From Bacteroidota bacterium (GTDB lineage: Bacteria > Bacteroidota > Rhodothermia > Rhodothermales > UBA10348): a stretch of DNA of 64,000 nt. Location: the NCBI GenBank assembly GCA_022567305.1, contig JADFHF010000010.1, positions 31,712 through 95,711 of the forward strand. The letters run 5' to 3'. Below, piece by piece: positions 1 through 8,305 of this stretch (the first letter of the stretch is position 1; the number at the start of each line of letters is the position of its first letter). Below the pieces are notes generated by a model. The model saw nothing but the letters and a program-made list of their open reading frames with translations, had not been told where the DNA came from and ran no database searches. Position numbers and translations under genes: made by a program.

Positions 1-1
1 A

Positions 2-862
2 TCAGCTTCAGGCGAGGAAGACGGTACCAATGCCTTCGGTTACAGACGGGTTTACTTTACTGCGAATTACGTAAAATCGGATCGTTTCTCTGGTCGTTTT
101 CGGCTGGAAGCCAATGATGGTTCAACTACCGCTCAGGGCAAGCCCGCCCCATTCGTCAAGGACTTGTATTTAAAGTGGAAAGGCGCCCTGGGCTCCGGAC
201 ATGATCTCGTCATGGGCGTAAGTCGCCCGCCGTCATGGGGAGTATCCGAGTCGGTGTGGGGATACCGGAGCCTCATCAAAGCGCTCCAGGACCGGGGTAA
301 AATATTGTCGTCAAGAGACTTGGGAGTGGCCATAAAAGGGCCCCTCACGCCCAATGGAATCGTCCGTTATGGAGTAATGATTGCCAATAATGAAAGTGTT
401 TCGCGTGAGACGGATAAGCATAAGCGTTTGTATGGTCAGCTCGAAATCTATCCTTCTGACGGACTTTCCTTCACTGTAGGGGGCGATTTCGCGTCTTACG
501 AAGATGGTAGCGCAATCAACGTAAATGCGTTTGCTGGGTATTCTTCTTTTGAATTCAGAGTCGGTGTAGAAGGATATTATAATCCCAGGTCATTTGACGA
601 TATCTCTGACGACCTGCTAAAGACAGGAATCTCAATATTCGTTGTTGCCCAGCCTTCTAGATTGTCGTCTGCGATCATCAGAATAGATAGACTGGCTCAA
701 GATTTTCTCGGAGTCCGAACGACGAAGACGATGATTCTGGCAGGAATCGGTTTCACGATCGAACCCGGTGTCGAGATCATTCCGAACGCCATTGTTTCTA
801 AGGAAAGCGAACAGGATGATCCCACAGTAACCGGGCGGGTGACACTTTATGTCAAGATCTGA
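2..862 (+). CDS. Outer-membrane porin-like beta-barrel protein (5' end missing)
   Basis: The frame is open from the first bases of the window to a TGA at 860-862, so the gene starts upstream and only its last 286 codons are present. The visible part is rich in alternating polar and hydrophobic residues and ends in VTLYVKI, which fits a beta-barrel. Segments such as NAFGYRRVYFTANY, RFRLEANDG and PFVKDLYLKW followed by WGYRSL resemble a family of porin-like proteins common in Bacteroidota that I recall as uncharacterised. The likely place is the outer membrane, but the substrate cannot be told. It ends 73 bases before the convergent kinase-like gene. The beta-barrel call is inference from composition and recalled family motifs; a specific function should not be assigned. 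Confidence 0.7.
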   Translation, partial: SASGEEDGTNAFGYRRVYFTANYVKSDRFSGRFRLEANDGSTTAQGKPAPFVKDLYLKWKGALGSGHDLVMGVSRPPSWGVSESVWGYRSLIKALQDRGKILSSRDLGVAIKGPLTPNGIVRYGVMIANNESVSRETDKHKRLYGQLEIYPSDGLSFTVGGDFASYEDGSAINVNAFAGYSSFEFRVGVEGYYNPRSFDDISDDLLKTGISIFVVAQPSRLSSAIIRIDRLAQDFLGVRTTKTMILAGIGFTIEPGVEIIPNAIVSKESEQDDPTVTGRVTLYVKI

Positions 863-935
863 TCACGTAAGAAATTGCGAAAAATTGTCATCCACCCACT
901 CTCGGATAAGACGCAAAGAGAAGCTGTGTCGAGAT

Positions 936-2153
936 TTAAGCTCCCTCCACCTCGCGGGATTCTGACTTGGATTCAGCTACCTCCGTTTGGGTAGAGATAT
1001 CTCTTGCGACGTAGGCGGATATGGTCTGCATGATCGAACGAATCGCTTCATCCTCGTCGAAATTTTGAATAATCGGAATGTTGAAATGGTCCGCTTCGGC
1101 GAGCAGGAACGACTGCAGATTCCAAATATGGTCAAAATTTTCCAAGTAGCGCTCAGATCTTCGAGATGTGGCCTGCTGTCCACGGCCGACGAGTCGATTT
1201 CTAAGTCTTTTCTTTTTGAGAACAGCCAGAATAATTGGGACGACAAGCGCATCGGACTGATCGGCAATCTGTTGCTGCGAGGCTGGATGTACATGCACAC
1301 CTTCCAGAATCAGAGAAACCCGTTCGTTCTCTGCCCTCTTTAAGACGCCCTCAATTCCGACTCCAACCTGTTCCGACTGGCGCAGATATCCCGCGATCAT
1401 GGAAGGTTGGTCCAACCTTTCGTGCTCAGATTCCCCTTGAGGAAACGTCTTGTACGCGTTGAATGACGACGTATGGAGCGTCGGAGAGAGTCTGGCCGGA
1501 ATCATCAATCGCATGACTTCCCGAAGCATGTCAGTCGACTGCGTACGAACGATATCTAAACGATGGGCTAATTCGGAGCCGAGCGTACTCTTCCCGCTTC
1601 CGTTCGTACCCCCTATCAAAAGGATAAGGGGCTTGCCACTCATACCGAATTCCCTCCACTGCAGATACCGTTCAGCAGTTTCATCTCCGGCGTTCTGTCG
1701 AATGGCCCGAAACGTCCTATCCGAGACTTCGGAGGAAGAAATTTCCGTCATATGTGCGGAAATGATACCCGCTTGAATAGACTGGGTGATGTGGTACGTT
1801 TGATCCTGGTCCATCCCGCATATCTCCATGGACTGAGACAAGCGCCCTTTTGAGAAGGGTACCTCGCTACCGTCTCTTCGAATGATGTGTATCGTAGAAG
1901 CGGGGAGTGCTCCTTCTTGGTACGTCTCCAGTTGTTGTTCGTAACCGTGATCCTGAAGATATTTAGAGACGACCTCTCGAAGTTCGTTGGATGATATTTT
2001 GGAACGATCGGCGAGCGAGCGTCGGATTTTATCGGATATCTTGTACGCATCATCGAATGGAACTCCACTTCTCTGTAGGGAGCGCGTTAATATTCCCCGG
2101 AGGAAGGGTATCTCACTACCGTCGCGTTCATCGATGACGTGAATCTTTTGCAT
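936..2153 (-). CDS. Two ATP-cone domains fused to a 2-phosphoglycerate kinase-like P-loop domain
   Basis: This 405-residue protein has two ATP-cone-like domains, at about residues 3-70 and 87-160. Each opens with the same pattern (RDGSEIPF and RDGSEVPF followed by a Gly-Arg-Leu-type helix). A P-loop domain follows from about residue 175, with Walker A GGTNGSGKST at 181-190, then STDMLREVMR, and EGVHVHP near 284. That order matches the COG2074-type 2-phosphoglycerate kinases, which in methanogens make 2,3-bisphosphoglycerate for cyclic 2,3-diphosphoglycerate. ATP-cones bind ATP or dATP as allosteric sensors, best known in ribonucleotide reductases and NrdR. The C-terminal 25 residues are polar and low complexity. 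It starts with ATG at 2151-2153 and is divergent from the cyclodeaminase gene. The kinase substrate in this bacterium is unknown; the domain call is fairly secure. Confidence 0.8.
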   Translation of the reverse strand: MQKIHVIDERDGSEIPFLRGILTRSLQRSGVPFDDAYKISDKIRRSLADRSKISSNELREVVSKYLQDHGYEQQLETYQEGALPASTIHIIRRDGSEVPFSKGRLSQSMEICGMDQDQTYHITQSIQAGIISAHMTEISSSEVSDRTFRAIRQNAGDETAERYLQWREFGMSGKPLILLIGGTNGSGKSTLGSELAHRLDIVRTQSTDMLREVMRLMIPARLSPTLHTSSFNAYKTFPQGESEHERLDQPSMIAGYLRQSEQVGVGIEGVLKRAENERVSLILEGVHVHPASQQQIADQSDALVVPIILAVLKKKRLRNRLVGRGQQATSRRSERYLENFDHIWNLQSFLLAEADHFNIPIIQNFDEDEAIRSIMQTISAYVARDISTQTEVAESKSESREVEGA

Positions 2154-2263
2154 TTTGGAAACGAGTCAATAGGGGTCGATTATTGATTCACAAGTTCGGA
2201 ATATATTCAGATCAGACATCTCATACGTTCATTGTTGAAAAGTTCTAGTCTCCGTTACCTCCC

Positions 2264-3205
2264 ATGATAACCATTGACGATCGTGCGCTGGTTCGAATGT
2301 TGGACTTTCCATCACTAATCGATGCCATACAAGTGGCTTTTAGGTCGGATTCGATTGTCCCGGAGCGACATCATCATACGATTTCAGTGCCTGAACGCCT
2401 GGACGCGACTCTGCTTTTAATGCCGGCCTGGTGTAGTGGCCAATATGTGGGAATTAAAACCGCAACGATTTTTCCATCAAACGCTAGCGTCGGACTTCCC
2501 TCCGTGATGGCTACATACCTTTTACTCGACGGGAGTACGGGCTCTCCGCTCGCGACCATCGACGGGAAAATGTTAACCGTATTGAGAACCGCTGCGACCT
2601 CCGCATGGGCCTCTCATATCCTTTCACGTTCGGATGCAACTACCATGACGATGGTTGGAGCCGGATCTTTGGCGATTCCTCTGGTCACCGCTCACGCATC
2701 CGTAAGATACTTTGAGCGGATTCATGTATGGAATCGGTCCACTGAAAATGCTGAACGAGTTGTGCAAGAGCTTTTAGAGAAAGGACTTCCTGCAAGCATT
2801 TCGACTGATCTGGAGGAATCTGTTCGGAGTTCGGATATTATTTCGTGTGCCACACTGAGCAGAGAGCCTCTCATTCTCGGTCGTTGGATACGCGAAGGGT
2901 CCCATATTGACCTGGTAGGCGCCTACACGGCCGAGATGAGAGAGTCCGACGACGCGCTCATCGCTATGAGTCAGGTCTTTGTGGACAGTTACGCGGGTGC
3001 AAAATCCGAAGCCGGTGACCTGGTTCAAGCCGCTGCAAGCGGAGTATGGAATTTCGACTCGATCAAGGCGGATCTCAAGGCACTTGCCACGGGTCAGTCG
3101 AACGGTCGAATATCGGATTCCGAGATTACAGTGTTCAAATCCGTCGGTTCAGCCATCGAAGATTTAGCTGCTGCGAGTCTGGCCTTCGAAAAGATGCAAA
3201 GATAA
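2264..3205 (+). CDS. Ornithine cyclodeaminase / mu-crystallin family enzyme
   Basis: The 313-residue protein matches the ornithine cyclodeaminase/mu-crystallin family over its whole length. Visible hallmarks are VGIKTATIFPSN near residue 61, the LRTAATSAWAS segment near 108, a Rossmann nucleotide-binding motif VGAGSLA near 131, and the C-terminal KSVGSAIEDLAAA. Members catalyse NAD(P)-dependent reactions on amino or imino acids: ornithine to proline plus ammonia, reduction of pyrroline-2-carboxylate, or alanine/ectoine-related steps. The exact substrate cannot be read from the sequence. It starts with ATG 110 bases from the divergent kinase-like gene, and its TAA lies one base from the stop of the convergent HD gene. 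pruA and an ornithine-type dehydrogenase further along the window make a proline/ornithine role plausible. Confidence 0.85.
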   Translation: MITIDDRALVRMLDFPSLIDAIQVAFRSDSIVPERHHHTISVPERLDATLLLMPAWCSGQYVGIKTATIFPSNASVGLPSVMATYLLLDGSTGSPLATIDGKMLTVLRTAATSAWASHILSRSDATTMTMVGAGSLAIPLVTAHASVRYFERIHVWNRSTENAERVVQELLEKGLPASISTDLEESVRSSDIISCATLSREPLILGRWIREGSHIDLVGAYTAEMRESDDALIAMSQVFVDSYAGAKSEAGDLVQAAASGVWNFDSIKADLKALATGQSNGRISDSEITVFKSVGSAIEDLAAASLAFEKMQR

Positions 3206-3206
3206 T

Positions 3207-4034
3207 CTACTTCAAGTAGTATTTGGGCTCTTGTCCCTTCACATGGGCCACAATTTCCAAATGTGACATGATGGGGGACGCCTTGACCTTGGTCATGAGT
3301 ACTTCCTCGACCTGAAAGAGTCCGGTTACATTGTCCATGTATACCGAGATGACTACGGGCTTCACTTGTCCCCGACTGATTTCCACTCTACGTACTGAAT
3401 TGGCTGAATAGCGATGCATGTCACCCACCATTGGATCGCGATCCATATTCAGGGGTACGCGTGACCGACCCCGAGTCATGTCGGTTCCGTCTGCGATGAG
3501 GACGACCCCAGCTTCTATGGAGTGAATTCGCGTGTGCGCCATATGACCGACGATCACCTCATGCGCAAGAGACCTAACCACGGTTTGTTTGGCGAGATCA
3601 TCGGGGTACAAGTTTCTTACATACTTGGAAATCACGGAATCCATGAGATTGAGCGAATGCCACTCATGTTCATCGCGGGTAACCGACATTCCTACGTCAT
3701 GTATAAAACATCCAAGCAACGTCGCGACGGCTGAATCTTCAAAGGTGCCGATTTCTTCGCGTTCAAGAGACGTCTGAACACCCCCCTCCCGCAAGTAGTA
3801 GAGAATCTTGAGCGAATTGTACGTAGTGATGCGTGCGTGTACGGGGCCGTGGTCGTTATAACCCAGGCGACGGACGGATACCGCATTCGCGTAACTGTGA
3901 AAAAGATAGATTTCTTCGTCATTGAGAAGACCCGTTAAAAGGTCTTTGACTTTTCCCTCCGACTTATCGATTAAGGCTTGATCGAGCTGATCTTCCTTTG
4001 GAGTCACCAGTTTCCAATCGGGATAGTGGGCCAT
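3207..4034 (-). CDS. HD-domain metal-dependent phosphohydrolase of unknown substrate
   Basis: The chosen ATG at 4032-4034 gives 275 residues; the frame stays open further upstream, but that part is very basic and lies antisense-like across the rpsA terminator and tail, so it is not coding. The protein has an HD phosphohydrolase fold: DHGPVHARITTYNS (first His), LGCFIHDVGMS (the HD pair), EWHSLNL, AHEVIVGHMAH, then VVLIADGTDMTRGRSR with a late Asp. This resembles a poorly studied HD group (COG3294-like as I recall) rather than the nucleotidases or (p)ppGpp hydrolases. The C-terminal 90 residues look like a beta-rich domain. It sits downstream of rpsA, beyond a good terminator, so it may be read by read-through or from its own promoter. 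A GTG at 4044-4046 is an alternative start. Confidence 0.75.
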   Translation of the reverse strand: MAHYPDWKLVTPKEDQLDQALIDKSEGKVKDLLTGLLNDEEIYLFHSYANAVSVRRLGYNDHGPVHARITTYNSLKILYYLREGGVQTSLEREEIGTFEDSAVATLLGCFIHDVGMSVTRDEHEWHSLNLMDSVISKYVRNLYPDDLAKQTVVRSLAHEVIVGHMAHTRIHSIEAGVVLIADGTDMTRGRSRVPLNMDRDPMVGDMHRYSANSVRRVEISRGQVKPVVISVYMDNVTGLFQVEEVLMTKVKASPIMSHLEIVAHVKGQEPKYYLK

Positions 4035-4067
4035 TCCGTGATTCACATATAGAAATTTTATTGATGA

Positions 4068-4103
4068 GAAAGGGGACGGTACTTGCGTGCCGCCCCCTTT
4101 TTT
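4068..4103 (-). terminator. Rho-independent terminator after rpsA
   Basis: Read on the minus strand, an AAAAGGGG(G)CGG arm pairs with CCGTCCCCTTTTC across a short loop, 32 bases after the rpsA stop. The T run is also present on the plus strand (4098-4103), so the hairpin could work both ways. Its position between rpsA and the HD gene supports a transcript end for rpsA. Confidence 0.7.
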
Positions 4104-4134
4104 GCCAGATACCTGACTGTGATTTATCCGCTCA

Positions 4135-6744
4135 TTACTCAGAGGCGTCGCTATCCGAATCCTTCTTCGCCTTAGCTTTTGACTTTGTTTCTTTCTTCGC
4201 AGCAGTCTTTGACTTTGCAGTTGAAGTTGCTTTCTTAGCCGTGGACTTCTTCGCAACTGTCTTTTTCGCTGTTGTGCTCTTCTTAGTTCGAGTTGCCCTT
4301 TTTGGTTTTTCCTCTTCGTCGGAGGGTTCTGTCTCCGCATCTTCGGATTCTTCAGCCATTTCTTCCTTGTTCTTCCTGCGTCCGCGAGATTTCGATTTCT
4401 CCTCTACTTCAAGTTCAGGTGCCGACTCTACTTCGAGTTCAGGTGCCGACTCTATTTCGAGTTCAGGTGCCGACTCTACTTCGAGTTCAGGTGCCGACTC
4501 AGCTTCAGTGACCGCTTCGGTATCTACTTCTGCTTCTGTCGCGGCTTCAACTTCGTTTGCAACCTCAGCGTTCTCCGTCGATGCCGTTGTCACCTTTGAT
4601 GCCGACTCAACCTCCGCAGGCACTTCTACTTCTTCGGCCTCCATTTTCGCCTTTAAATCCGCAAGGCCACTGAGTTCTCCCAGCGTTGCAGAACCCGAAG
4701 CCGCTGCCTCCTTCCTCTTGTACTGAGAAGTCTCCTTTTTCTCTTGTGTCTTCTCCCTTTTTTCCTCGATTTTCACCGCTCTTTTTTCAGCCTGCTCCGC
4801 GCTACGCTCCGTGGCCTTCTCGCTGACTACGATTTCCTTTTGAGAAGCATTGAATCGAATAACGATAAGATTTTCGAGAGTCTGCCCTATCAGATAGGAC
4901 TCGTCCACGTTTGAGGGATGATTGAGTTCTTTGGTCGGCATAAAGGCCTCCACGTCGAGCGGAAGCTCTACAACCAATCCCCTTTCCTCAATTCTCGTGA
5001 CCGTTGCGGTCGTTGTCTCGCCTTCGGCATACAATTCTTCAAACTGGCTCCACGGATTCGTGTCCACCTGTTTGTGACCGAGTGAAATTCTTCGATCGCT
5101 CGTATCGATATTCAGGACGACGACATCCAGCTCCTCTCCCTTCTTGACCATTTCACCCGGGTGTCGCACTCGTTTTGTCCAGCTGAGGTCACTGATATGG
5201 ACCAATCCATCGATTCCGGGCTCAATCTCGACGAAAACGCCAAAGTTGGTGATATTTCGAATCGTTCCCTTCATGACGGTTCCGGGAGGATATCGCTCGG
5301 CGATATTCTCCCATGGATCGGGCTCAAGCTGCTTCATTCCAAGGGAAATCTTCTTCCCTTCCGTATCAATGTTGAGAATTTTCACCGAAACGATTTGGCC
5401 TAGTGACACCATCTGACTGGGGTGACGAATATGCTCCGTCCAGCTCATTTCGGAGATATGCACGAGGCCTTCGATTCCCTTTTCGAGTTCGATAAACGCG
5501 CCGTAATCGGTAATCGAAACGACCTTTCCTTCGACCGTGTCATCGGGACTGAACTTGACCGTGATTTCGTCCCACGGATGCGGCTGAAGTTGCTTGAGTC
5601 CAAGCGAGATACGCTGTCTTTCGCGATCGTAATCGAGAACGACGACATTCAATTTTTCATCCAGACTGACTAACTCAGAAGGATGCGAAACCCGACCCCA
5701 TGAAAGGTCCGTGATGTGAAGAAGTCCGTCGACGCCACCCAGATCGATGAAGACCCCGAAGTCAGTGATGTTCTTGACGGCACCTTCCAATATTTGACCC
5801 GGTTCCATGGCTGAAAGAATACTCTCTCTCTGCTCTTGCAGATCTTTTTCAATCAGCGCCTTGTGTGAGACGACGATGTTTTCGTTGACGGGATTGAGCT
5901 TGACAATTTTAAACTCCATCCGTTTTTCGAGATAGGCATCGAAATCGCGAACCGGTCGGACGTCGATTTGCGAGCCGGGAAGGAAGGCTTCCATCCCTTC
6001 GAAAAGCTCGACGATCATACCGCCCTTGATCCGACGAACAATCACTCCTTCAATAATTTCTTCGTTCTCGTAGGCTTCTTCTACGCGGTTCCAACGACGT
6101 AAAGTGTCCGCCTTGGTTTTTGAGAGAACAAGCTGTCCATGGTAATCCTCAATCCTTTCGAGAAAAACCTCGACTTCATCGCCCTCTGAGATTTCTTCGT
6201 CGAATTCATTTCTGGAAACGATGCCATCGCTTTTAAATCCAATGTCAATGATGACATCCTTTTCGGCGATGCTGACAATTTTACCCTTAACAATCTCATG
6301 CTCAGCAACATGAACAAGGGTGGTCTCGATCATTTCCCTCAGTTCGTCGCTTCCAAGCTTATACAATTCGGGTTCTATTCCCGTATCGAGATCTTCAAGC
6401 TTGATCACGTCACCCAGAATCTGTCCCGTATAGCCGATCATTCCCTGGACAGGCGCTATTACGGACTTCTCATCCTCGTCTTGATCGGATTCGGGTTCTG
6501 AATCGTCGGGCTGTGATTCGGGATCTTCGCTTGCCACAACTGGTTGAGGCTCTTCCTGAACGGTTGCCTCGGTAGCGGAATCGGGTGATGGGCTTTCAGT
6601 CTCGGGCTCGATCGGTATCGGATCTATTTGATCTTCCGATGTGGCCTCTTCTTTCGTTTTTTCTGTAGATTCAGGCGGGTCTTCTACGGCGATATCTTCA
6701 GTCGATAATGTGTCTTCGGTTGTTTTTTGCTGATTTTCAGCCAT
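4135..6744 (-). CDS. rpsA: 30S ribosomal protein S1, with long acidic N-terminal and lysine-rich C-terminal extensions
   Basis: S1 binds mRNA leaders on the 30S subunit and promotes translation initiation. The ATG at 6742-6744 gives 869 residues, well above the usual 550-600. Six S1 OB-fold domains lie at about 150-210, 230-297, 315-385, 403-472, 488-558 and 575-645; domains 3-5 carry the canonical pattern NITDFGVFIDLGGVDGLLHI. The first 100 residues are Glu/Asp/Pro-rich. After domain 6 come a charged helix, an acidic stretch with four copies of an 8-residue unit, and a last 60 residues of Lys/Ala/Thr-rich histone H1-like sequence. Upstream codons in the same frame (to 6837) lack S1-like character. 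It follows cmk, the usual neighbour. A missing Shine-Dalgarno habit in this group may explain altered S1 ends, but that is speculation. Confidence 0.95.
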   Translation of the reverse strand: MAENQQKTTEDTLSTEDIAVEDPPESTEKTKEEATSEDQIDPIPIEPETESPSPDSATEATVQEEPQPVVASEDPESQPDDSEPESDQDEDEKSVIAPVQGMIGYTGQILGDVIKLEDLDTGIEPELYKLGSDELREMIETTLVHVAEHEIVKGKIVSIAEKDVIIDIGFKSDGIVSRNEFDEEISEGDEVEVFLERIEDYHGQLVLSKTKADTLRRWNRVEEAYENEEIIEGVIVRRIKGGMIVELFEGMEAFLPGSQIDVRPVRDFDAYLEKRMEFKIVKLNPVNENIVVSHKALIEKDLQEQRESILSAMEPGQILEGAVKNITDFGVFIDLGGVDGLLHITDLSWGRVSHPSELVSLDEKLNVVVLDYDRERQRISLGLKQLQPHPWDEITVKFSPDDTVEGKVVSITDYGAFIELEKGIEGLVHISEMSWTEHIRHPSQMVSLGQIVSVKILNIDTEGKKISLGMKQLEPDPWENIAERYPPGTVMKGTIRNITNFGVFVEIEPGIDGLVHISDLSWTKRVRHPGEMVKKGEELDVVVLNIDTSDRRISLGHKQVDTNPWSQFEELYAEGETTTATVTRIEERGLVVELPLDVEAFMPTKELNHPSNVDESYLIGQTLENLIVIRFNASQKEIVVSEKATERSAEQAEKRAVKIEEKREKTQEKKETSQYKRKEAAASGSATLGELSGLADLKAKMEAEEVEVPAEVESASKVTTASTENAEVANEVEAATEAEVDTEAVTEAESAPELEVESAPELEIESAPELEVESAPELEVEEKSKSRGRRKNKEEMAEESEDAETEPSDEEEKPKRATRTKKSTTAKKTVAKKSTAKKATSTAKSKTAAKKETKSKAKAKKDSDSDASE
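4402..4497. repeat. Four tandem 24-bp repeats inside rpsA
   Basis: Four consecutive 24-base units begin at 4402, 4426, 4450 and 4474, near-identical apart from single-base changes (one A for G, one T for C). They encode an acidic 8-residue unit (Glu-Leu-Glu-Val/Ile-Glu-Ser-Ala-Pro) in the S1 tail. Because 24 is a multiple of 3, copy-number change would lengthen or shorten the tail without breaking the frame. Confidence 0.9.
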
Positions 6745-6820
6745 GATCAAAGATACGAATCTCGATTCGCCGCGCCAGGGCACAGTAAGAAGAATCGAAC
6801 GGATCCGCGGTTTAAAGTGA

Positions 6821-6858
6821 ATAAAAACCTCTGACAAATCTTCTCCAAATGGCAGAGG
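6821..6858 (-). terminator. Terminator-like hairpin between cmk and rpsA
   Basis: On the minus strand a CCTCTG arm (6853-6858) pairs with CAGAGG (6828-6833) around a loop of about 19 bases and is followed directly by TTTTTATT. It lies 50 bases after the cmk stop and about 80 bases before the rpsA ATG, so it may end the cmk transcript or attenuate read-through into rpsA. The loop is long, which weakens the call. Confidence 0.5.
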
Positions 6859-6908
6859 AATTGGGCCACACCGAAGTCAGGCGATCCTAAAAATGGCGTA
6901 GACTGCCT

Positions 6909-7595
6909 TCAAACAGCTCTTCTATCCATACGTTCCCGAACAATCGATTCGATCATTTCAATCTGCTCATTGAGGGAAAGATGCGTAGTATCAATCAATA
7001 TCGCATCGTCCGCTTTCTTGAGAGGCGAAATGGTTCGAGTCCGATCTCGTTCATCTCTTTCAACGAGAGCATTTTCGATGGCTTTCTGATCGACTTCATG
7101 ACCTCCTGATTCGAAATCGACCCATCGTCGACGGGCTCGAACTCCTGGTGATGCATCAAGAAATATCTTAACGTCTGCCGAAGGAAAGACGACCGTTCCG
7201 ATATCTCTCCCTTCTACAATTACACCTTTCCCCTCCTCCTCCCGACTGGCCGCAATTCTTTGCTGTTCCTGTACCATACGGGCCCGAACGTCTGGAAGAA
7301 CGCTCACCCTGGAAGACATATCGGTAACCTCCGGCGTTCGTATTTCTTTTGATACGTCGACGCCATTCAAGGAGATCTTCATTCCGTCTGCCGAATGGCT
7401 AAGGTCCAACGAGAATTTTTCCCACACCAAAGGGACATTCTCTTCCGAAGCATCGACTTGGAGTTGCAGAAACCGGAGGGCCACCGCCCGGTACATCGCA
7501 CCAGTGTCCAGATAAATCAAGCCGGTACGATCTGCCAAGGCTCTGGCGGTAGAACTTTTGCCGGACCCCGCTGGTCCATCAATCGCGACGATCAT
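6909..7595 (-). CDS. cmk: Cytidylate kinase
   Basis: Cytidylate kinase phosphorylates CMP and dCMP with ATP in pyrimidine nucleotide salvage. The 228-residue length is normal. The P-loop IDGPAGSGKSSTARALA is at residues 5-21, followed by YLDTGAMYRAVAL, the CMP-binding segment characteristic of the family, and later EGRDIGTVVFPSADVKIFLD with the RDxGT motif, then a lid region with ERDERDRTR. It starts with ATG and is followed on the same strand by rpsA, the common cmk-rpsA order. A 102-base gap separates it from the divergent TrmH-type gene. Confidence 0.95.
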   Translation of the reverse strand: MIVAIDGPAGSGKSSTARALADRTGLIYLDTGAMYRAVALRFLQLQVDASEENVPLVWEKFSLDLSHSADGMKISLNGVDVSKEIRTPEVTDMSSRVSVLPDVRARMVQEQQRIAASREEEGKGVIVEGRDIGTVVFPSADVKIFLDASPGVRARRRWVDFESGGHEVDQKAIENALVERDERDRTRTISPLKKADDAILIDTTHLSLNEQIEMIESIVRERMDRRAV

Positions 7596-7697
7596 AGAAC
7601 GGTCTAAGACTGTACGGTGTAATCCTGTCCACGAGAATCGAGTGCGTAAGAAGACGGCGGCACTTGCATTTAATCAATATATCCTTGTTGTCTTTGA

Positions 7698-8252
7698 ATG
7701 CGAAAACTCAAACATGAAGAAATCAAGCGCTGTTCTCTCGATGAGCTGGCTCTGAAAGATCGATACCCGTTCTCCGTTTTACTTGAGAATATTCGATCTG
7801 CGCAAAATGTAGGGTCGATACTTCGAACGGCCGATGCCGTGCGTGCAGCCAGAGTGACCATGGCCGGTGTTACTCCGGATGGTGAGCATAAAGGCGTGCA
7901 TAAATCAGCGCTGGGTGCGCAAGATGCGGTGCCATGGGAGACTAGCCCATCTGCTTTATCGGCAGTCGAGAGTGCTAGGGAAAACGGAATCACGATTATT
8001 GCACTTGAAATCACGGACCAACCAACGCGGTTAGCCGAGATATCGGAGGATATTTTCCCCGCCTTGCTGATGGTAGGAAACGAGCTCTCCGGACTTTCCG
8101 CTGAACTCCTCGAACTGGCTGACTTTGCTCTCGAGATTCCGCAGTACGGCTTCAAGCAATCCCTAAACGTCTCGGTTGCTACGGGTATCGCTCTTTACGG
8201 TCTACTGGATCTATACCTAGCGAACCGTTGTGCCAAGCAGATAAATCATTAA
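7698..8252 (+). CDS. TrmH/SpoU-family RNA 2'-O-ribose methyltransferase
   Basis: This 184-residue protein is a minimal SPOUT (TrmH) methyltransferase, transferring a methyl group from S-adenosylmethionine to a ribose 2'-OH in tRNA or rRNA. The three family motifs are visible: motif 1 NIRSAQNVGSILRTADA near residue 31, motif 2 LLMVGNELSGLS near 122, and motif 3 ALEIPQYGFKQSLNVSVA near 144, which form the knotted cofactor site. No extra RNA-binding domain is present, so the target (for example tRNA Gm18 or a wobble position) cannot be told. It lies 53 bases before mutA on the same strand and may be cotranscribed. Confidence 0.88.
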   Translation: MRKLKHEEIKRCSLDELALKDRYPFSVLLENIRSAQNVGSILRTADAVRAARVTMAGVTPDGEHKGVHKSALGAQDAVPWETSPSALSAVESARENGITIIALEITDQPTRLAEISEDIFPALLMVGNELSGLSAELLELADFALEIPQYGFKQSLNVSVATGIALYGLLDLYLANRCAKQINH

Positions 8253-8305
8253 AAAGTGGATTCGCCGTATTATAGCAACCCACCATCGATTGGTCCTCCA
8301 GCATC

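Noticed and set aside
4402..4497. Tandem 24-bp repeats considered as a CRISPR-like array
   Set aside because: No spacers; the units are in frame within rpsA and encode an acidic peptide repeat.
3998..4726. Plus-strand open frame rich in Ser/Ala/Phe opposite the rpsA tail
   Set aside because: It mirrors the repetitive Lys/Glu-rich rpsA tail on the other strand and has no family features.
8253..8305. Cobalamin riboswitch upstream of mutA
   Set aside because: Only 53 bases separate the genes and no B12-box-like sequence is seen.
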